This document shows, one piece after another, positions 53,516 to 64,000 of a stretch of DNA of 64,000 nucleotides. The notes under the pieces are model-generated. The model was not told the origin of the DNA and ran no database searches. It saw only the letters and a program-made list of their open reading frames with translations. This stretch comes from Hyphomicrobium sp. 12-62-95 (lineage in GTDB: Bacteria > Pseudomonadota > Alphaproteobacteria > Rhizobiales > Hyphomicrobiaceae). The stretch lies in assembly GCA_002279935.1 (NCBI GenBank), contig NCCZ01000014.1, positions 62,001 through 126,000 on the forward strand. The letters are read 5' to 3'. The stretch's first letter is position 1. Each line of letters begins with the position of its first letter. Made by a program: the position numbers and the translations under genes.

Positions 53516-55417
53516 TCAATTCGCCGTCACGTCGGCACCCGTGACCCTGGCGACTTCCTTGTCATTGATGGAAATCCCAAGCCGGTCCTGCAGGCTGGCA
53601 ACGTAGGCGATCAGCAAATCGTTCTGCAGTCCGCGGCGCAGGTCAGTGACGAGTTTGTCCTTATCGGCCGGGGGCAGTTCGCCCGCAGGCGTGATCTTGG
53701 TGATCTGCATCACGACGCGCGATTGGCGATCCACCGTCATCGCCGAACCCGCGCCATTGAGCGGCAGCGTAAATGCAATATCCACGGCCTCTTCCGTCAG
53801 TCCCGGCGGCACCATGTTGCGCTTCACCGTCTCGACCTTGTCGGGCGTCCCGCCACCGTCCGCCGCAACCTTGGCGAACTCCTCACCAGCCTTCAGCCGC
53901 TCGACGAGTTTCTCGGCGAGTTCCCGCACCTGGGTGCGCCGCTCGCTATCGATGACGGCCGTCTTGACCTCCGCCTTCACCGTGTCGAAAGGCTTTTCCT
54001 TAGGCGGATCGATGCCAAGCACTTCCACCCAGGCATAGCCGTCCGAACCGATTTCGACCGGATCGGTCAGCGTGCCGGGCTCCGTCCGCGCCACGAGACG
54101 CGTGACGAACTCAGGCGTTGGAATATCGAGAACAGTATTTCCCTCAGGCGATTTGCCGGTGCTGTCGCCGGCTGCTACCTCAATGAGGCGCAGCTTCAAT
54201 TCGTCCGCGATCTGCTTCTTCGTCTTGCCCGCGTTGCGCCCCTCTTCGACGAGGTCCACCTTCTCCTGCAACACCGTCGTGGCTTTGGCGGTCGCGAGCT
54301 TATCGCGCACCTTCTCCTTAGTTTCCTCAAACGTGCTCTCGCGCCCCGGCGAAATTTCGATGACGCGAATGAGCACCGTCGCAAACCGTCCTTCGATCAC
54401 CTCCGAGATGTCGTCGCGCGCGATTTTAAACGCTGCATCCGCGATCTTGGGATCGATCAACTGCGTCTTCGCCACTAGGCCGAGGTTCACGTCGCTCTCT
54501 TTGGCGCCGTTGTCCTTGGCCACATCCATGAAATTTTTGGTGCCCTTGACGAGCGCATCGCGCGCTGCCTCGGCCGCAGCCTTATCCTTGAAAGCGATCT
54601 GCTGCACGCGGCGCTTTTCCGGCGTGTCGTACGTTTCCTTTTCCGACTCGTAGGACGCCTTTAATTCTTCGTCCGTTACCACCACGTCCTTCTTCAGGTC
54701 CGAGGCCATCGCGACGAGCACATTGTACTTGCGGTACTCCGGCGTCATGAACGACGCCTTGTTGTCGTTGTAGTACGTTTGCAGCTTGGCGTCGTCCGGC
54801 TCGGGGGGCGTGACCTTCGCGGCCGTATCGATCTTGAAAAACGCGATGTCGCGCGTTTCATTCTTGTAGGTGTTCTCGATATCGATCATCGCCTGAGGAA
54901 CGACCGTCGCACCCAGCACGGCGCTCGAGAACTGCTGCCGCAGATCATCGTCAAGACGCAGCGCCAGGAACATGCTCTCGCTCATCCCCAAACGCGACAG
55001 CAAATCATTGAAGCCCGTGCGCGAAAACTTCCCGTCCGGCCCCGCGAAACCCGGATCGGAAAACAGGTTTTGCACCACGCGATCAGATGACAATCCGAGG
55101 TTGATCTCGCGGGCGTATTCCTTGAGCGCCGTCTGCCCGATCATTTTCGACAACACGAGCCGGTCGATGCCCTGCTTGCGGGCATCTTCCATCGTCAGCC
55201 GGCGATCGGTTTCAGCGGCCAGACCGTCGATTTCGGCCCGCAGCACGCGATCGTAATCGGTGACCGAGATTTTGGCGTCACCCACGGTGGCGACTGCGCC
55301 CCGCGAAAAACCCGTGAAGACATCGGCGATGCCCCAGACGGCAAAGCTCAAGATGAGAAGGCCCAACAACAGCTTGGCAATTAGTCCCGTCGAGCCACGT
55401 CTCAGTGCGTCTAACAT
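53516..55417 (-). CDS. ppiD: Peptidyl-prolyl cis-trans isomerase / SurA-like chaperone PpiD
   Basis: An inner-membrane-anchored periplasmic folding factor near the Sec exit. The 633-residue protein has one membrane helix (about 13-33, LIAKLLLGLLILSFAVWGIADVF is the region), a SurA_N-like helical chaperone domain (about 40-230), a parvulin-like PPIase domain (about 235-365, with DVAKDNGAKES and LGLVAKTQL) and a long helical C-terminal part. Gly/Trp after the anchor (VWGIADVFTG) is a common PpiD feature. It is divergent from tpiA and upstream of trpE, a usual alphaproteobacterial order. Confidence 0.93.
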   Translation of the reverse strand: MLDALRRGSTGLIAKLLLGLLILSFAVWGIADVFTGFSRGAVATVGDAKISVTDYDRVLRAEIDGLAAETDRRLTMEDARKQGIDRLVLSKMIGQTALKEYAREINLGLSSDRVVQNLFSDPGFAGPDGKFSRTGFNDLLSRLGMSESMFLALRLDDDLRQQFSSAVLGATVVPQAMIDIENTYKNETRDIAFFKIDTAAKVTPPEPDDAKLQTYYNDNKASFMTPEYRKYNVLVAMASDLKKDVVVTDEELKASYESEKETYDTPEKRRVQQIAFKDKAAAEAARDALVKGTKNFMDVAKDNGAKESDVNLGLVAKTQLIDPKIADAAFKIARDDISEVIEGRFATVLIRVIEISPGRESTFEETKEKVRDKLATAKATTVLQEKVDLVEEGRNAGKTKKQIADELKLRLIEVAAGDSTGKSPEGNTVLDIPTPEFVTRLVARTEPGTLTDPVEIGSDGYAWVEVLGIDPPKEKPFDTVKAEVKTAVIDSERRTQVRELAEKLVERLKAGEEFAKVAADGGGTPDKVETVKRNMVPPGLTEEAVDIAFTLPLNGAGSAMTVDRQSRVVMQITKITPAGELPPADKDKLVTDLRRGLQNDLLIAYVASLQDRLGISINDKEVARVTGADVTAN

Positions 55418-55591
55418 CGGTTCGTTGTCCTGGAAACGCGCGGAAGTCCCCGGAGGCGCCGCTCTGGGGGCGCAACGATCCGATGTTCATCCGGCAGTTG
55501 AAACTCCGAAAACCCACGCGTGACGCGGGCGCTCAGCGTGATATGAAGCCCACCCGGTTCGCGAAAGCAAGAGGCGAGGGAGGGTTAGTTC

Positions 55592-56362
55592 ATGACGGGG
55601 GAGGGTGCCCGGCCGCGGCCGCTGGTGGCTGGAAATTGGAAGATGAATGGCCGGCGGTCAGCGATCGCCGAAGCCAAGGCCGTTGCAGATGCCCTCGCCG
55701 CGCGCGAGACCCCGCCCCGCGCCGATATACTGGTCTGTCCGCCCGCCACGCTGGTCATGGTCATGGCCGAAATCCTAAAGGATGCACCGCTCGCAATCGG
55801 CGCCCAGGACTGCCATTGGGTCGAATCCGGCGCCCACACCGGCGATCTGTCAGCCGAAATCCTCGCCGACGCCGGTGCCTCGGCCATCATCGTCGGACAC
55901 TCCGAACGCCGCGCCTATCATGACGAAACCGACCTACTGGTAAAAAGCAAGCAGCAGGCGGTCCACCGCGCCGGCCTCACCGCCATCGTCTGTATCGGGG
56001 AAACCAAAGGCCAGCGGCTCGCCGGCCAGACCATCGACGTGGTGGTCCGGCAACTCGAACGCTCCCTGTGCGATGCGACGACCCCGGAAAATACCGTCGT
56101 CGCCTACGAACCCGTTTGGGCGATCGGCACGGGGCTAACGCCCACAAATGCGGACGTTGCCGACGTCCACGCCGCCATCCGCGACCGCCTCGTCGCCCGC
56201 TTTGGCGAAGCCGGTCACGCCATCCGCATTCTCTATGGTGGATCGGTGAAGCCGCAGAACGCCAAAGAACTCATGGCCGTGGCGAATGTGGATGGGGCCC
56301 TCGTCGGGGGAGCCAGCCTCAAGGCCGCCGACTTTCTCGGCATCATCGCGGCTTACGAATGA
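55592..56362 (+). CDS. tpiA: Triosephosphate isomerase
   Basis: Interconverts dihydroxyacetone phosphate and glyceraldehyde 3-phosphate. The 256-residue protein has Lys17 in AGNWKMNG, electrophile His103 in VGHSERR, catalytic base Glu173 in [11 protein letters not shown], and the phosphate-binding [11 protein letters not shown]. It precedes an unknown exported-protein gene and secG, the usual order. Confidence 0.97.
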   Translation: MTGEGARPRPLVAGNWKMNGRRSAIAEAKAVADALAARETPPRADILVCPPATLVMVMAEILKDAPLAIGAQDCHWVESGAHTGDLSAEILADAGASAIIVGHSERRAYHDETDLLVKSKQQAVHRAGLTAIVCIGETKGQRLAGQTIDVVVRQLERSLCDATTPENTVVAYEPVWAIGTGLTPTNADVADVHAAIRDRLVARFGEAGHAIRILYGGSVKPQNAKELMAVANVDGALVGGASLKAADFLGIIAAYE

Positions 56363-56430
56363 TTCCGGGCATTGCCCCCGTATCCGGCACGCGCCATAAC
56401 ACCCCAGAGTTGAGCAACGGACAGCCCGTG

Positions 56431-56976
56431 ATGATCCGCGCCCTGCGCACCCTTGTTCTCGCGATTGGCACACTTGGCAGCTTGGCCACGGCTGTGGACG
56501 CCCTGCCCATGGCGCCGGAAGCGTGTGATCAGGCCAAGGCTGAGCAGACCTCCCTGGAAACCTCAGGAGTAGCTCGCGACATGGCGCAAGGGCCGGAATG
56601 GGCACGCGCCAATCTCTCGGTTGATCGCCTGCAGCGGGTCGCCCGTTGGATTGAATTGGAGGAGCAGATTCTGTTCCGCTGCCCGCGCCCCGCACCGCCC
56701 CCTGAACCGGCGACGGTCGCGGCCCCCGCTCCTGGAGGAAAACCAGAGAAAAGCAAGCTAGATCAGAAGCCAAAGCCAAAGCCGGCGACGCTGTCCGAAA
56801 CGGGTGATGCGGGCGAGATCCCGCCGAAGCCTGCGAAACCCAAGCCTCCCGTCGCCAAAAAGCCAAAAGCCGACGACGCCTATCGCTCACCATCCCCCTA
56901 CTCCGGCGAGGACGTCCAGCACGCCATCCCAGGTTTGCCCGGGCAACCCACCGGCGGTGCCAGCCTTGCACCCTGA
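56431..56976 (+). CDS. Conserved-looking exported protein between tpiA and secG
   Basis: A 181-residue precursor: signal peptide (MIRALRTLVLAIGTLG, to about residue 24), then a Cys-containing helical region (EACDQAKAEQTSLETSG...ANLSVDRLQRVARWIELEEQILFRCP) and a long Lys/Pro-rich low-complexity tail. An alternative ATG at 56359 overlaps the tpiA stop as ATGA and would add 24 residues without a signal-like start. I recall similar proteins at this position in related bacteria, but no function. The two Cys may form a disulfide. Confidence 0.75.
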   Translation: MIRALRTLVLAIGTLGSLATAVDALPMAPEACDQAKAEQTSLETSGVARDMAQGPEWARANLSVDRLQRVARWIELEEQILFRCPRPAPPPEPATVAAPAPGGKPEKSKLDQKPKPKPATLSETGDAGEIPPKPAKPKPPVAKKPKADDAYRSPSPYSGEDVQHAIPGLPGQPTGGASLAP

Positions 56977-57106
56977 GCCGCAGGCTCCGATATATGGCTC
57001 ATCCGCGGTCGCGCACGCGCGTCCACCGGCCTCTAGCCGTCGCCTCCGAATTCCGCTATTGACCCCGCTTTCCCAAATCCGCCGACCCGGCAGAAGGCCC
57101 TAAACA

Positions 57107-57445
57107 ATGTCCACCGTGCTCCTCGTCATCCACCTCATGATCGCCGCTGCTCTTGTCGGCATCGTGCTCGTGCAGAAGTCAGAAGGTGGCGCGCTGGGCA
57201 TCGGTGGTGGCGGCGGCATGTTTGCCGGCCGCGGCAAGGCCAACCTGATGACACGGGCGACCGCCGCCCTTGGCGCGGCCTTCTTCGCCACCAGTCTCCT
57301 GCTCACCATTGTCTCTCAGCGCGCGACGGCCCCCTCTTCCGTCCTCGATCAGCCGGCAGCGACCGCGCCTGCAGCCCCCGGCAGCGCACCCGCAGCCCCG
57401 GCCGGCGATGCACCGCGCGGCGGCATTCTCGACAAGCTGCGCTAA
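57107..57445 (+). CDS. secG: Preprotein translocase subunit SecG
   Basis: Membrane partner of SecYE that helps SecA-driven export. The 112-residue protein has two membrane helices (about 2-22 and 50-70) joined by the typical SEGGALGIGGGGGMFAGRG loop and an Ala/Pro-rich tail common in alphaproteobacterial SecG. It lies between tpiA and pyrG. Confidence 0.95.
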   Translation: MSTVLLVIHLMIAAALVGIVLVQKSEGGALGIGGGGGMFAGRGKANLMTRATAALGAAFFATSLLLTIVSQRATAPSSVLDQPAATAPAAPGSAPAAPAGDAPRGGILDKLR

Positions 57446-57528
57446 GTCCCTTCAATCCGCCACGCGGAACATGGACAACCCGCTCGCGTCCGGCCACAGT
57501 TGGCCGGGGCGGCTTGGGAAACGCAGAT

Positions 57529-58110
57529 ATGGCAAAATCCACGCGGCGCGCATGTAACGTCCTGAGCGTCATCGCCGCAATCGTCTCGCTGGCGGCGCTG
57601 CACGGCTGCGCGTCGGGCGGCCAGCCGCTTTCCATGACACCCGGCGGCCTGCCTGGTGTCACGGGCTACACCGAAGGGAATGCGGTCATGCCGCAAGGCT
57701 ATCAGGTGTCCGGCGGCGGTGGCGGCAACGCACTCCGCGTCACGGTCACAGGCTCCGCAACAACCCCCAACGAACGCCTCCTCAAAATCGCGATGGCCCG
57801 AGCCGCGCAATATGGCGCCGAGCAGAACAGCAAAACCTTCCGCGCAGCCGAGCCGGCCTATTCCGTGCGCTGCGGCAAGACCAGCGTGTCCGAACGGGGC
57901 GCCACGCGCGCCCTCTCCCCCACCGACTATCGCGTGGTCACGATCGACGTCACCTTCGGCAAATCCTCCTCCGCTGATCCCGCCGACCGGCCGACAAAGC
58001 AAACCGCCGCCGCACTCCTAGCTGAAATCCAGGCCGAGCAGATCCCGCAGGAAACACAGGCCGCCCTCGCCGCCCAGCTGGCCCAGGCCTGTGGCCGCTC
58101 TACGCCGTAG
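57529..58110 (+). CDS. Putative lipoprotein, unknown function
   Basis: A 193-residue precursor with a hydrophobic N-terminus and a likely lipobox LHGC (Cys27) followed by Ala-Ser. A Gly-rich stretch and a small domain (about 65-150: LRVTVTGSATTPNERLLKIAMARAAQYG...YRVVTIDVTFGK) follow; two further Cys are near 122 and 189. No domain is recognised. The ATG at 57529 has GGGAAA upstream; a TTG at 57514 is an alternative. It is between secG and pyrG on the same strand. Confidence 0.72.
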   Translation: MAKSTRRACNVLSVIAAIVSLAALHGCASGGQPLSMTPGGLPGVTGYTEGNAVMPQGYQVSGGGGGNALRVTVTGSATTPNERLLKIAMARAAQYGAEQNSKTFRAAEPAYSVRCGKTSVSERGATRALSPTDYRVVTIDVTFGKSSSADPADRPTKQTAAALLAEIQAEQIPQETQAALAAQLAQACGRSTP

Positions 58111-58213
58111 CGGCAACCTGTTGGGTTGTTTGGCACACAACTCGAAAGCGGCCGGTTAACCTCCCGTGGATGTGGCCATAAAGCCGCTTCGAATCGTGCC
58201 GGGGGTCGTGTAA

Positions 58214-59854
<1,641 letters not shown>

Positions 59855-59979
59855 CGGGCACAGCCACAATCCGGGTACGGGTTGAAACTGACGGCCACCG
59901 TCGCGCGTATGTGCTAACAGGTGGCTTCGGGAGAAGCCGGGCCGCCGGTCCCGCATGCCATTCGGATGAGGTTTGAGAC

Positions 59980-60129
59980 ATGATCAAAGCCATCGTTGCC
60001 CTCTTTGCCGCCGCCACGCTTGTCGCCACGCCTGTCCTGGCCGACAGCAAGAAGAAGACCAAGTGCCCGGAAGGCATGGTCTATAAGCCCTCCACCAAGA
60101 AGTGCGTCTGGCCGTCCGGCTCTTTCTGA
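59980..60129 (+). CDS. 49-residue exported protein with two Cys
   Basis: A short gene: ATG at 59980, TGA at 60127-60129. The first 21 residues are a clear signal peptide (MIKAIVALFAAATL, cleavage near VLA-DS). The mature part is about 28 residues, basic, with two Cys (29 and 42) in KCPEGMVYKPSTKKCVW, suggesting a disulfide loop. GAGG lies seven bases upstream of the ATG. No family recognised. The next gene starts nine bases later. Confidence 0.7.
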   Translation: MIKAIVALFAAATLVATPVLADSKKKTKCPEGMVYKPSTKKCVWPSGSF

Positions 60130-60138
60130 GCCGAGGCG

Positions 60139-61584
60139 ATGGCGCGGAGCGGGCAGGGGGCCGGCCGTCTGCCTCAAGGCCTCTCCACCATCGTCACACG
60201 TTCTCACGCGCCCTGGATCATCGGTGGCGGCGCCCTCATCAGCGCCGCCATTTTGCTCGCATGGATGTCTCCGCGCTTCGCCTATGACATCGACCTGATG
60301 AATAAGCCGGTGCTCTGGGTCGCCGCCGGCCTCATCGCAGCAGGCCTGATCTACGCCGCCGCCACGCCGAACCTCATCGCCCATACGCTCGATCGGCGTG
60401 ACGCGTTCCCTGCCTCCGTCCTTGCCATCATCATCAGCGCGGGTATTGGGGCCCGCCTCATCCTGTTTGCAAGCGAACCGGTCCTGGAGGACGACTTCTA
60501 CCGGTATCTTTGGGACGGCGCTGTCACGGCAGGCGGAAGCAATCCCTATGCAATCGCCCCTGCCGACGCGGCGGCATCCCCGAACCTGTCACCCGACGCT
60601 GCCCGCGTTCTCGACCGTGTCGGCCACGCAGATCTGCGCACCATTTACCCCCCAGCCGCCCAAGCAGCTTTCGCCGCTGCCCACTTGCTCGCACCCTGGA
60701 GCCTCACCGCTTGGCGAAGCATCGTGCTGCTGCTGGACGTAGCCACACTTGCGCTCCTGCTGCTGCTCCTCAAGGACGCCGGCCGCTCCCCTGTTTGGTC
60801 GGCGCTCTATTGGTGGAACCCGCTCGTCATCTTTTCGTTGGCGAACGGCGCCCACATGGACATCGTCGTTCTGCCGCCGCTCTTGCTGGCCCTGCTCCTC
60901 GCAGCCCGGGGCCGGACGGTCTTTGCCACCGCTGCGCTCGCGGTGGCGGTCGGAGCCAAAATCTGGCCGGTCCTGTTGTTGCCCCTCGTCCTGCGCCCCG
61001 CTCTCAAATCCCCCGCCCGCCTCATCGCAGCCACCAGCGTGCTGGTGGCGTTGATCGCGTTGCAAGCTTGGCCGATCCTTGCTTCCGGCATCGATCAATC
61101 ATCCGGATTTGTGGCCTATGCGCAGTCCTGGCGGCGCAACAGCGCTCTTTTTCCAGCTGTCGAGACCATGGCCTCATGGATTGCCGGCAGCGACCTAGCT
61201 GGAACTGTGAGCCGCGCAGCCTTGGCTCTCCTTTGTGGCGCCGTGGCCCTCGCGGTCGCTTGGCGGCCTTACACCACCACCGGACAACTCATGACCCGGG
61301 CGGCGCTTGTCGTCGCGACACTCTTTCTCGCGGCGCCCGCCCAATACCCCTGGTATCTGCTCTGGCTCGCCCCATTCCTTCCGTTTGTGCCTCTACCCGG
61401 CCTGCTGCTGCTCGCCGGCACCCTGCCGCTGTACTACACGGCCTTTCACTTCGCGCCGCGCCAGCAGATCAACATCTACAATGAGATCGTCGTCTGGCTC
61501 GCTTGGCTGCCCGTATGGGCGCTGCTCGCACGCGACCTCTGGCGCCTGCGCCGGGCGAGATCCGACGAGCCGGTACCCACTTAG
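60139..61584 (+). CDS. Polytopic membrane glycosyltransferase (GT-C, GT87/DUF2029-like)
   Basis: A 481-residue protein with about 11-12 membrane segments. The first luminal loop has SEPVLEDDFYRYLWDGAVTAGGSNPYAIAP, the acidic-pair DD motif and following DGR/DGA segment typical of polyprenol-phosphate-sugar-dependent GT-C mannosyltransferase-like enzymes. IYPPAAQ and WWNPLVIF also recur in that group. It would transfer a lipid-linked sugar on the periplasmic face; donor and acceptor are unknown. GAGG is close to the ATG. Confidence 0.82.
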   Translation: MARSGQGAGRLPQGLSTIVTRSHAPWIIGGGALISAAILLAWMSPRFAYDIDLMNKPVLWVAAGLIAAGLIYAAATPNLIAHTLDRRDAFPASVLAIIISAGIGARLILFASEPVLEDDFYRYLWDGAVTAGGSNPYAIAPADAAASPNLSPDAARVLDRVGHADLRTIYPPAAQAAFAAAHLLAPWSLTAWRSIVLLLDVATLALLLLLLKDAGRSPVWSALYWWNPLVIFSLANGAHMDIVVLPPLLLALLLAARGRTVFATAALAVAVGAKIWPVLLLPLVLRPALKSPARLIAATSVLVALIALQAWPILASGIDQSSGFVAYAQSWRRNSALFPAVETMASWIAGSDLAGTVSRAALALLCGAVALAVAWRPYTTTGQLMTRAALVVATLFLAAPAQYPWYLLWLAPFLPFVPLPGLLLLAGTLPLYYTAFHFAPRQQINIYNEIVVWLAWLPVWALLARDLWRLRRARSDEPVPT

Positions 61585-62144
61585 AGCGGGTTGATCAGCA
61601 ACTTCACGAGGCTGGTATGCGGCTTCTTCGGCGGCTCGGGCCGCTTCATCGGCTGCTGCTTGGCCGTGCGCCGCGTCGGTGATGTGTACCGCACGCCGAC
61701 GAGGAGGCCCTGCCGCCACATCACTTCGCAGTCGACCTCCAACCGGTCGGCCGGCATGAACAGCGTGAACTGTTCGGGCACCCTGTCACGGGAAATGTTG
61801 CCACCGCGCTGGGCCGCCACTTCCAATCGCGCCCCCGTCGAAGACGTGTCGCGAATGGTGCACAGGATCGCCGCCGAAAGACTGGAGTGCAGAATCTGCG
61901 CGCCCAGCCGCGTCGGCGTCCGCCGCGCCCACCGTGCCTCTGACCCGGCCTGTACGTCTTGCGACGGTATGCTCGGCTGCGAGGTCATGGCCATCGCAGG
62001 AGCAGTCGGGCTGTCTGTAACGGGCGCAGGCGCTTCTGCAGACTGCACGGGTTCCACAGGCGCCGTCGCAACCGGGGCGCGCGGCGCAGGAGCGGATTGG
62101 CGCAACGCGGAACGCTGGCCGAATGTCGGAGTCTTAGGAAGCAT
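61581..62144 (-). CDS. PilZ-domain protein with disordered N-terminus
   Basis: A 187-residue protein. Residues 1-70 are Ala/Pro/Ser-rich and probably disordered. The PilZ domain (about 71-155) has the cyclic-di-GMP-binding pattern in relaxed form: RRTPTRL (about 74) and DTSSTGARLEV (about 99, the DxSxxG motif), ending CEVMWRQGLLVGVRY. A basic Lys/Pro tail follows. The ATG at 62144 has GAGG six bases upstream, and a GTG directly before it is an alternative. It overlaps the glycosyltransferase end by four bases on the opposite strand. Confidence 0.85.
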   Translation of the reverse strand: MLPKTPTFGQRSALRQSAPAPRAPVATAPVEPVQSAEAPAPVTDSPTAPAMAMTSQPSIPSQDVQAGSEARWARRTPTRLGAQILHSSLSAAILCTIRDTSSTGARLEVAAQRGGNISRDRVPEQFTLFMPADRLEVDCEVMWRQGLLVGVRYTSPTRRTAKQQPMKRPEPPKKPHTSLVKLLINPL

Positions 62145-62263
62145 CACCCACCTCGATGCAAGAAATACCGTTTTCTCTATAGCGGGAAGGCGTTTCGAGG
62201 CCGTTTGCAGATTTCCTAAATTTTTAAGTAACTCTTCGTTCTTTCAACGTCCGCAGACGCGTC

Positions 62264-62279
62264 GGGCCAACGACGGCCC
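62264..62279 (-). terminator. Short hairpin directly after fadD
   Basis: GGGCC and GGCCC pair over 5 bp with a 6-base loop immediately past the fadD stop. No U-run follows; weak. Confidence 0.3.
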
Positions 62280-63995
62280 TCAGCCAGACCTGTTTTGCAA
62301 CTCCTCGGCCTTGAGTTCCTTTTTCGAGAGTTTGCCGATCATCGTCTTCGGCAGGCTGTCCCGGAACTCGATGGCCGCCGGCATCTCGATCTTTGAAAGC
62401 TTGGGCGTGAGATGCCGCCGGATATCGTCCTCCGTCGCCGTGTGACCGGCCTTTAGCTTGATGAACGCCTTCGGCGCTTCGCCCTTGTTCTTGTCGGGAA
62501 TTCCGATGACGGTCACTTCTTCGACAGCCGGATGCTCGTAAATGGCCTCCTCGACCCGCCGCGGATAGACGTTGTAGCCCGAGCAGATGATGAGATCCTT
62601 GATCCGGTCGACAATCTGGAAAAAGCCGTTCTCGTCCATGATGGCGACATCGCCCGTCCGCAGAAAATCGCCCACGAACTGGTTCGCCGTCTCCTCCGGC
62701 TTCTTCCAATAGCCCCGCATCACCTGCGGTCCCTTGATGCACAGTTCCCCGCGTTCGCCGGGCGCCACCGGCAACGTAGGGTCGCCAAGATTGCGCAGGG
62801 ACACGATCGTGCCGGGCAGGGGCAAGCCAATGGACCCGGGCGGCGGGGGCGTGCCCTCGATCGGATTGCAAGTCACGACCGGCGACGCCTCTGACAGTCC
62901 GTAGCCTTCGACGAGTTTGCACCCCGTCGTTGCCTCGAACTTCTGCTTCACTTCCAACGGCAGCGGCGCGCCGCCCGACAGACAGAATTTCAGCGATGTC
63001 AGGTCGTAGGTCTTGATCTTCGGATGGTTCTGGATCGCGTTAAACAGCGTCGGCACGCCCGGCATGATGGTCGGCTTCACCTTGGCGATCAGCACCAATC
63101 CCTCATCCAGCGTAAACCGCGGCATCATCACGATTTCAGCAGCTTTCGCGATGCCGAAATTCATGACGACCGTCATCGCGAATACGTGGAAAAATGGCAG
63201 CACGCCCATCACACGCTCTTGGCCCTGTCCAAGATCGGGCGCCCACATCATCACCTGCCGCGTATTGCGGGTCAGGTTCGCGTGCGTCAGCATCGCGCCC
63301 TTCGGAGTTCCCGTGGTGCCGCCCGTATATTGTAGCACGGCAATATCTTGATCGGGGTCGATGGCCACGGGCGTGGGCTTGGCGCCTTTCACCAGCATGG
63401 CGCTTTCCAGCACGATGTGCTGCGCGGCCGCCGAGGCCTTTGGCTTCGCGATCTGCCGGCGCTTGAACAGTTTGAACAACGTGCTCTTGGGCGACGGCAG
63501 CAACTTGGCAAACGAGCACACGATAGCTCGCGGCAGGACGCCTTTCGTCAGCAGCGCGTCCACCTTCTCAAACAGCATTTGAAGGTCGAGCGTCACCATG
63601 ATCTCGGTCTCGCTGTCCTTCACCTGGAAGGCCAGTTCCTCGACCGTGTAGAGCGGATTATAATTGACGACCGTGGCGCCTGCCTTGAGCGCCGCATAAT
63701 AGTAAACGATGAAGGTCGGCGAATTGGGCAGAAACAGTCCGACCTTGGTTCCTTTGCGCACGCCGAGACGTTGCAGCCCCGCCGCCGCCGCATCGACCGT
63801 GGCCCCCAACTCCGCATAAGAGGTGATCCGCCCGAAGAAATTCGTGCACGGGCGCTTAGGGTAGGCGCGCACGGCATCGTCCAAGAGACTGAAAACGGGG
63901 CCATCGGGAATCTCAGCGAACCAGTCGACATTCGAAGGATAGCGGCGCAGCCACGGATGGGGTGCGGCACTGTCGATCGGGGTGGAAGGAGCCAT
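62280..63995 (-). CDS. fadD: Long-chain-fatty-acid--CoA ligase
   Basis: Activates fatty acids with ATP and CoA for beta-oxidation. The 571-residue protein is complete; the ATG is five bases from the window edge. ANL-superfamily motifs are LQYTGGTTGTPKGAML (P-loop), GYGLSEASPV, FLRTGDVAIMDENGFF and IVDRIKDLIICSGYNVYP (FadD signature), and KTMIGKLSKKEL with the C-terminal catalytic Lys. It is not linked to the fadE cluster 20 kb away but serves the same pathway. Confidence 0.96.
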   Translation of the reverse strand: MAPSTPIDSAAPHPWLRRYPSNVDWFAEIPDGPVFSLLDDAVRAYPKRPCTNFFGRITSYAELGATVDAAAAGLQRLGVRKGTKVGLFLPNSPTFIVYYYAALKAGATVVNYNPLYTVEELAFQVKDSETEIMVTLDLQMLFEKVDALLTKGVLPRAIVCSFAKLLPSPKSTLFKLFKRRQIAKPKASAAAQHIVLESAMLVKGAKPTPVAIDPDQDIAVLQYTGGTTGTPKGAMLTHANLTRNTRQVMMWAPDLGQGQERVMGVLPFFHVFAMTVVMNFGIAKAAEIVMMPRFTLDEGLVLIAKVKPTIMPGVPTLFNAIQNHPKIKTYDLTSLKFCLSGGAPLPLEVKQKFEATTGCKLVEGYGLSEASPVVTCNPIEGTPPPPGSIGLPLPGTIVSLRNLGDPTLPVAPGERGELCIKGPQVMRGYWKKPEETANQFVGDFLRTGDVAIMDENGFFQIVDRIKDLIICSGYNVYPRRVEEAIYEHPAVEEVTVIGIPDKNKGEAPKAFIKLKAGHTATEDDIRRHLTPKLSKIEMPAAIEFRDSLPKTMIGKLSKKELKAEELQNRSG

Positions 63996-64000
63996 CTCGG

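Noticed and set aside
53482..53600. trpL-type attenuator leader before trpE
   Set aside because: Only about 35-65 bases separate ppiD and trpE, with no run of Trp codons and no terminator/antiterminator pair; only a weak 7-bp stem.

Overview
This is a high-GC chromosomal segment of an alphaproteobacterium, most likely of the order Hyphomicrobiales. The evidence is several gene neighbourhoods typical of that group: glnA-glnB-nnr, phoR-pstSCAB-phoU-phoB, ppiD-trpE...trpG-trpD-trpC-moaC-moeA, and tpiA-secG-pyrG. Genus cannot be fixed from this sequence alone. No rRNA, tRNA, insertion sequence, prophage or CRISPR array was recognised. Most of the window is housekeeping or catabolic DNA carried in long co-oriented operons, nearly all with strongly C-ending codons.

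Layout. 1-1.6 kb: a DUF4846 gene cut by the left edge, a gene-poor gap and a small membrane protein. 1.7-5.5 kb: nitrogen core (glnA, glnB with a sigma-54-like promoter) divergent from the NAD(P)HX repair gene nnr. 5.6-13.7 kb: envelope and stress genes, namely a periplasmic TPR protein, photolyase, two L,D-transpeptidases, an EipA-like DUF1134 protein, ferredoxin-NADP reductase and two tiny exported proteins built from the same 29-residue repeat. 13.8-25.7 kb: a nine-gene minus-strand operon for polyamines and omega-amino acids (spuC-like, puuD, puuA, puuC, gabD, gcdH, gabT, omega-aminotransferase, mmsA) with a divergent TetR regulator. 26.7-34.7 kb: the complete phosphate-sensing and uptake operon. 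34.8-39.0 kb: a reduced sulfur-oxidation island (soxYZ, soxS, soxF-type flavoprotein) with a Crp/Fnr regulator, a DUF2892 protein and a dual-CDGSH protein, but no soxAX, soxB or soxCD. 39.2-46.6 kb: beta-oxidation (fadE, fadJ-type, thiolase) and cyclopropane fatty acid synthase, with a four-copy 36-bp hairpin repeat between fadJ and the thiolase. 46.6-55.4 kb: molybdenum cofactor genes, tryptophan genes and ppiD. 55.6-61.6 kb: tpiA, secG, pyrG, unknown exported proteins and a membrane glycosyltransferase. 61.6-64 kb: a PilZ protein and fadD.

The most unusual observations are a trpC that lacks in-frame the segment holding the catalytic Lys of the LRKDF motif, the 36-bp hairpin array inside the beta-oxidation operon, the pair of small exported 29-residue-repeat proteins, the putrescine operon that has PuuA and PuuD but no PuuB oxidase, and the sox island limited to carrier and accessory proteins. 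I did not find a clearly new multi-gene system. The best candidates for undescribed biology are the repeat proteins and the hairpin array.
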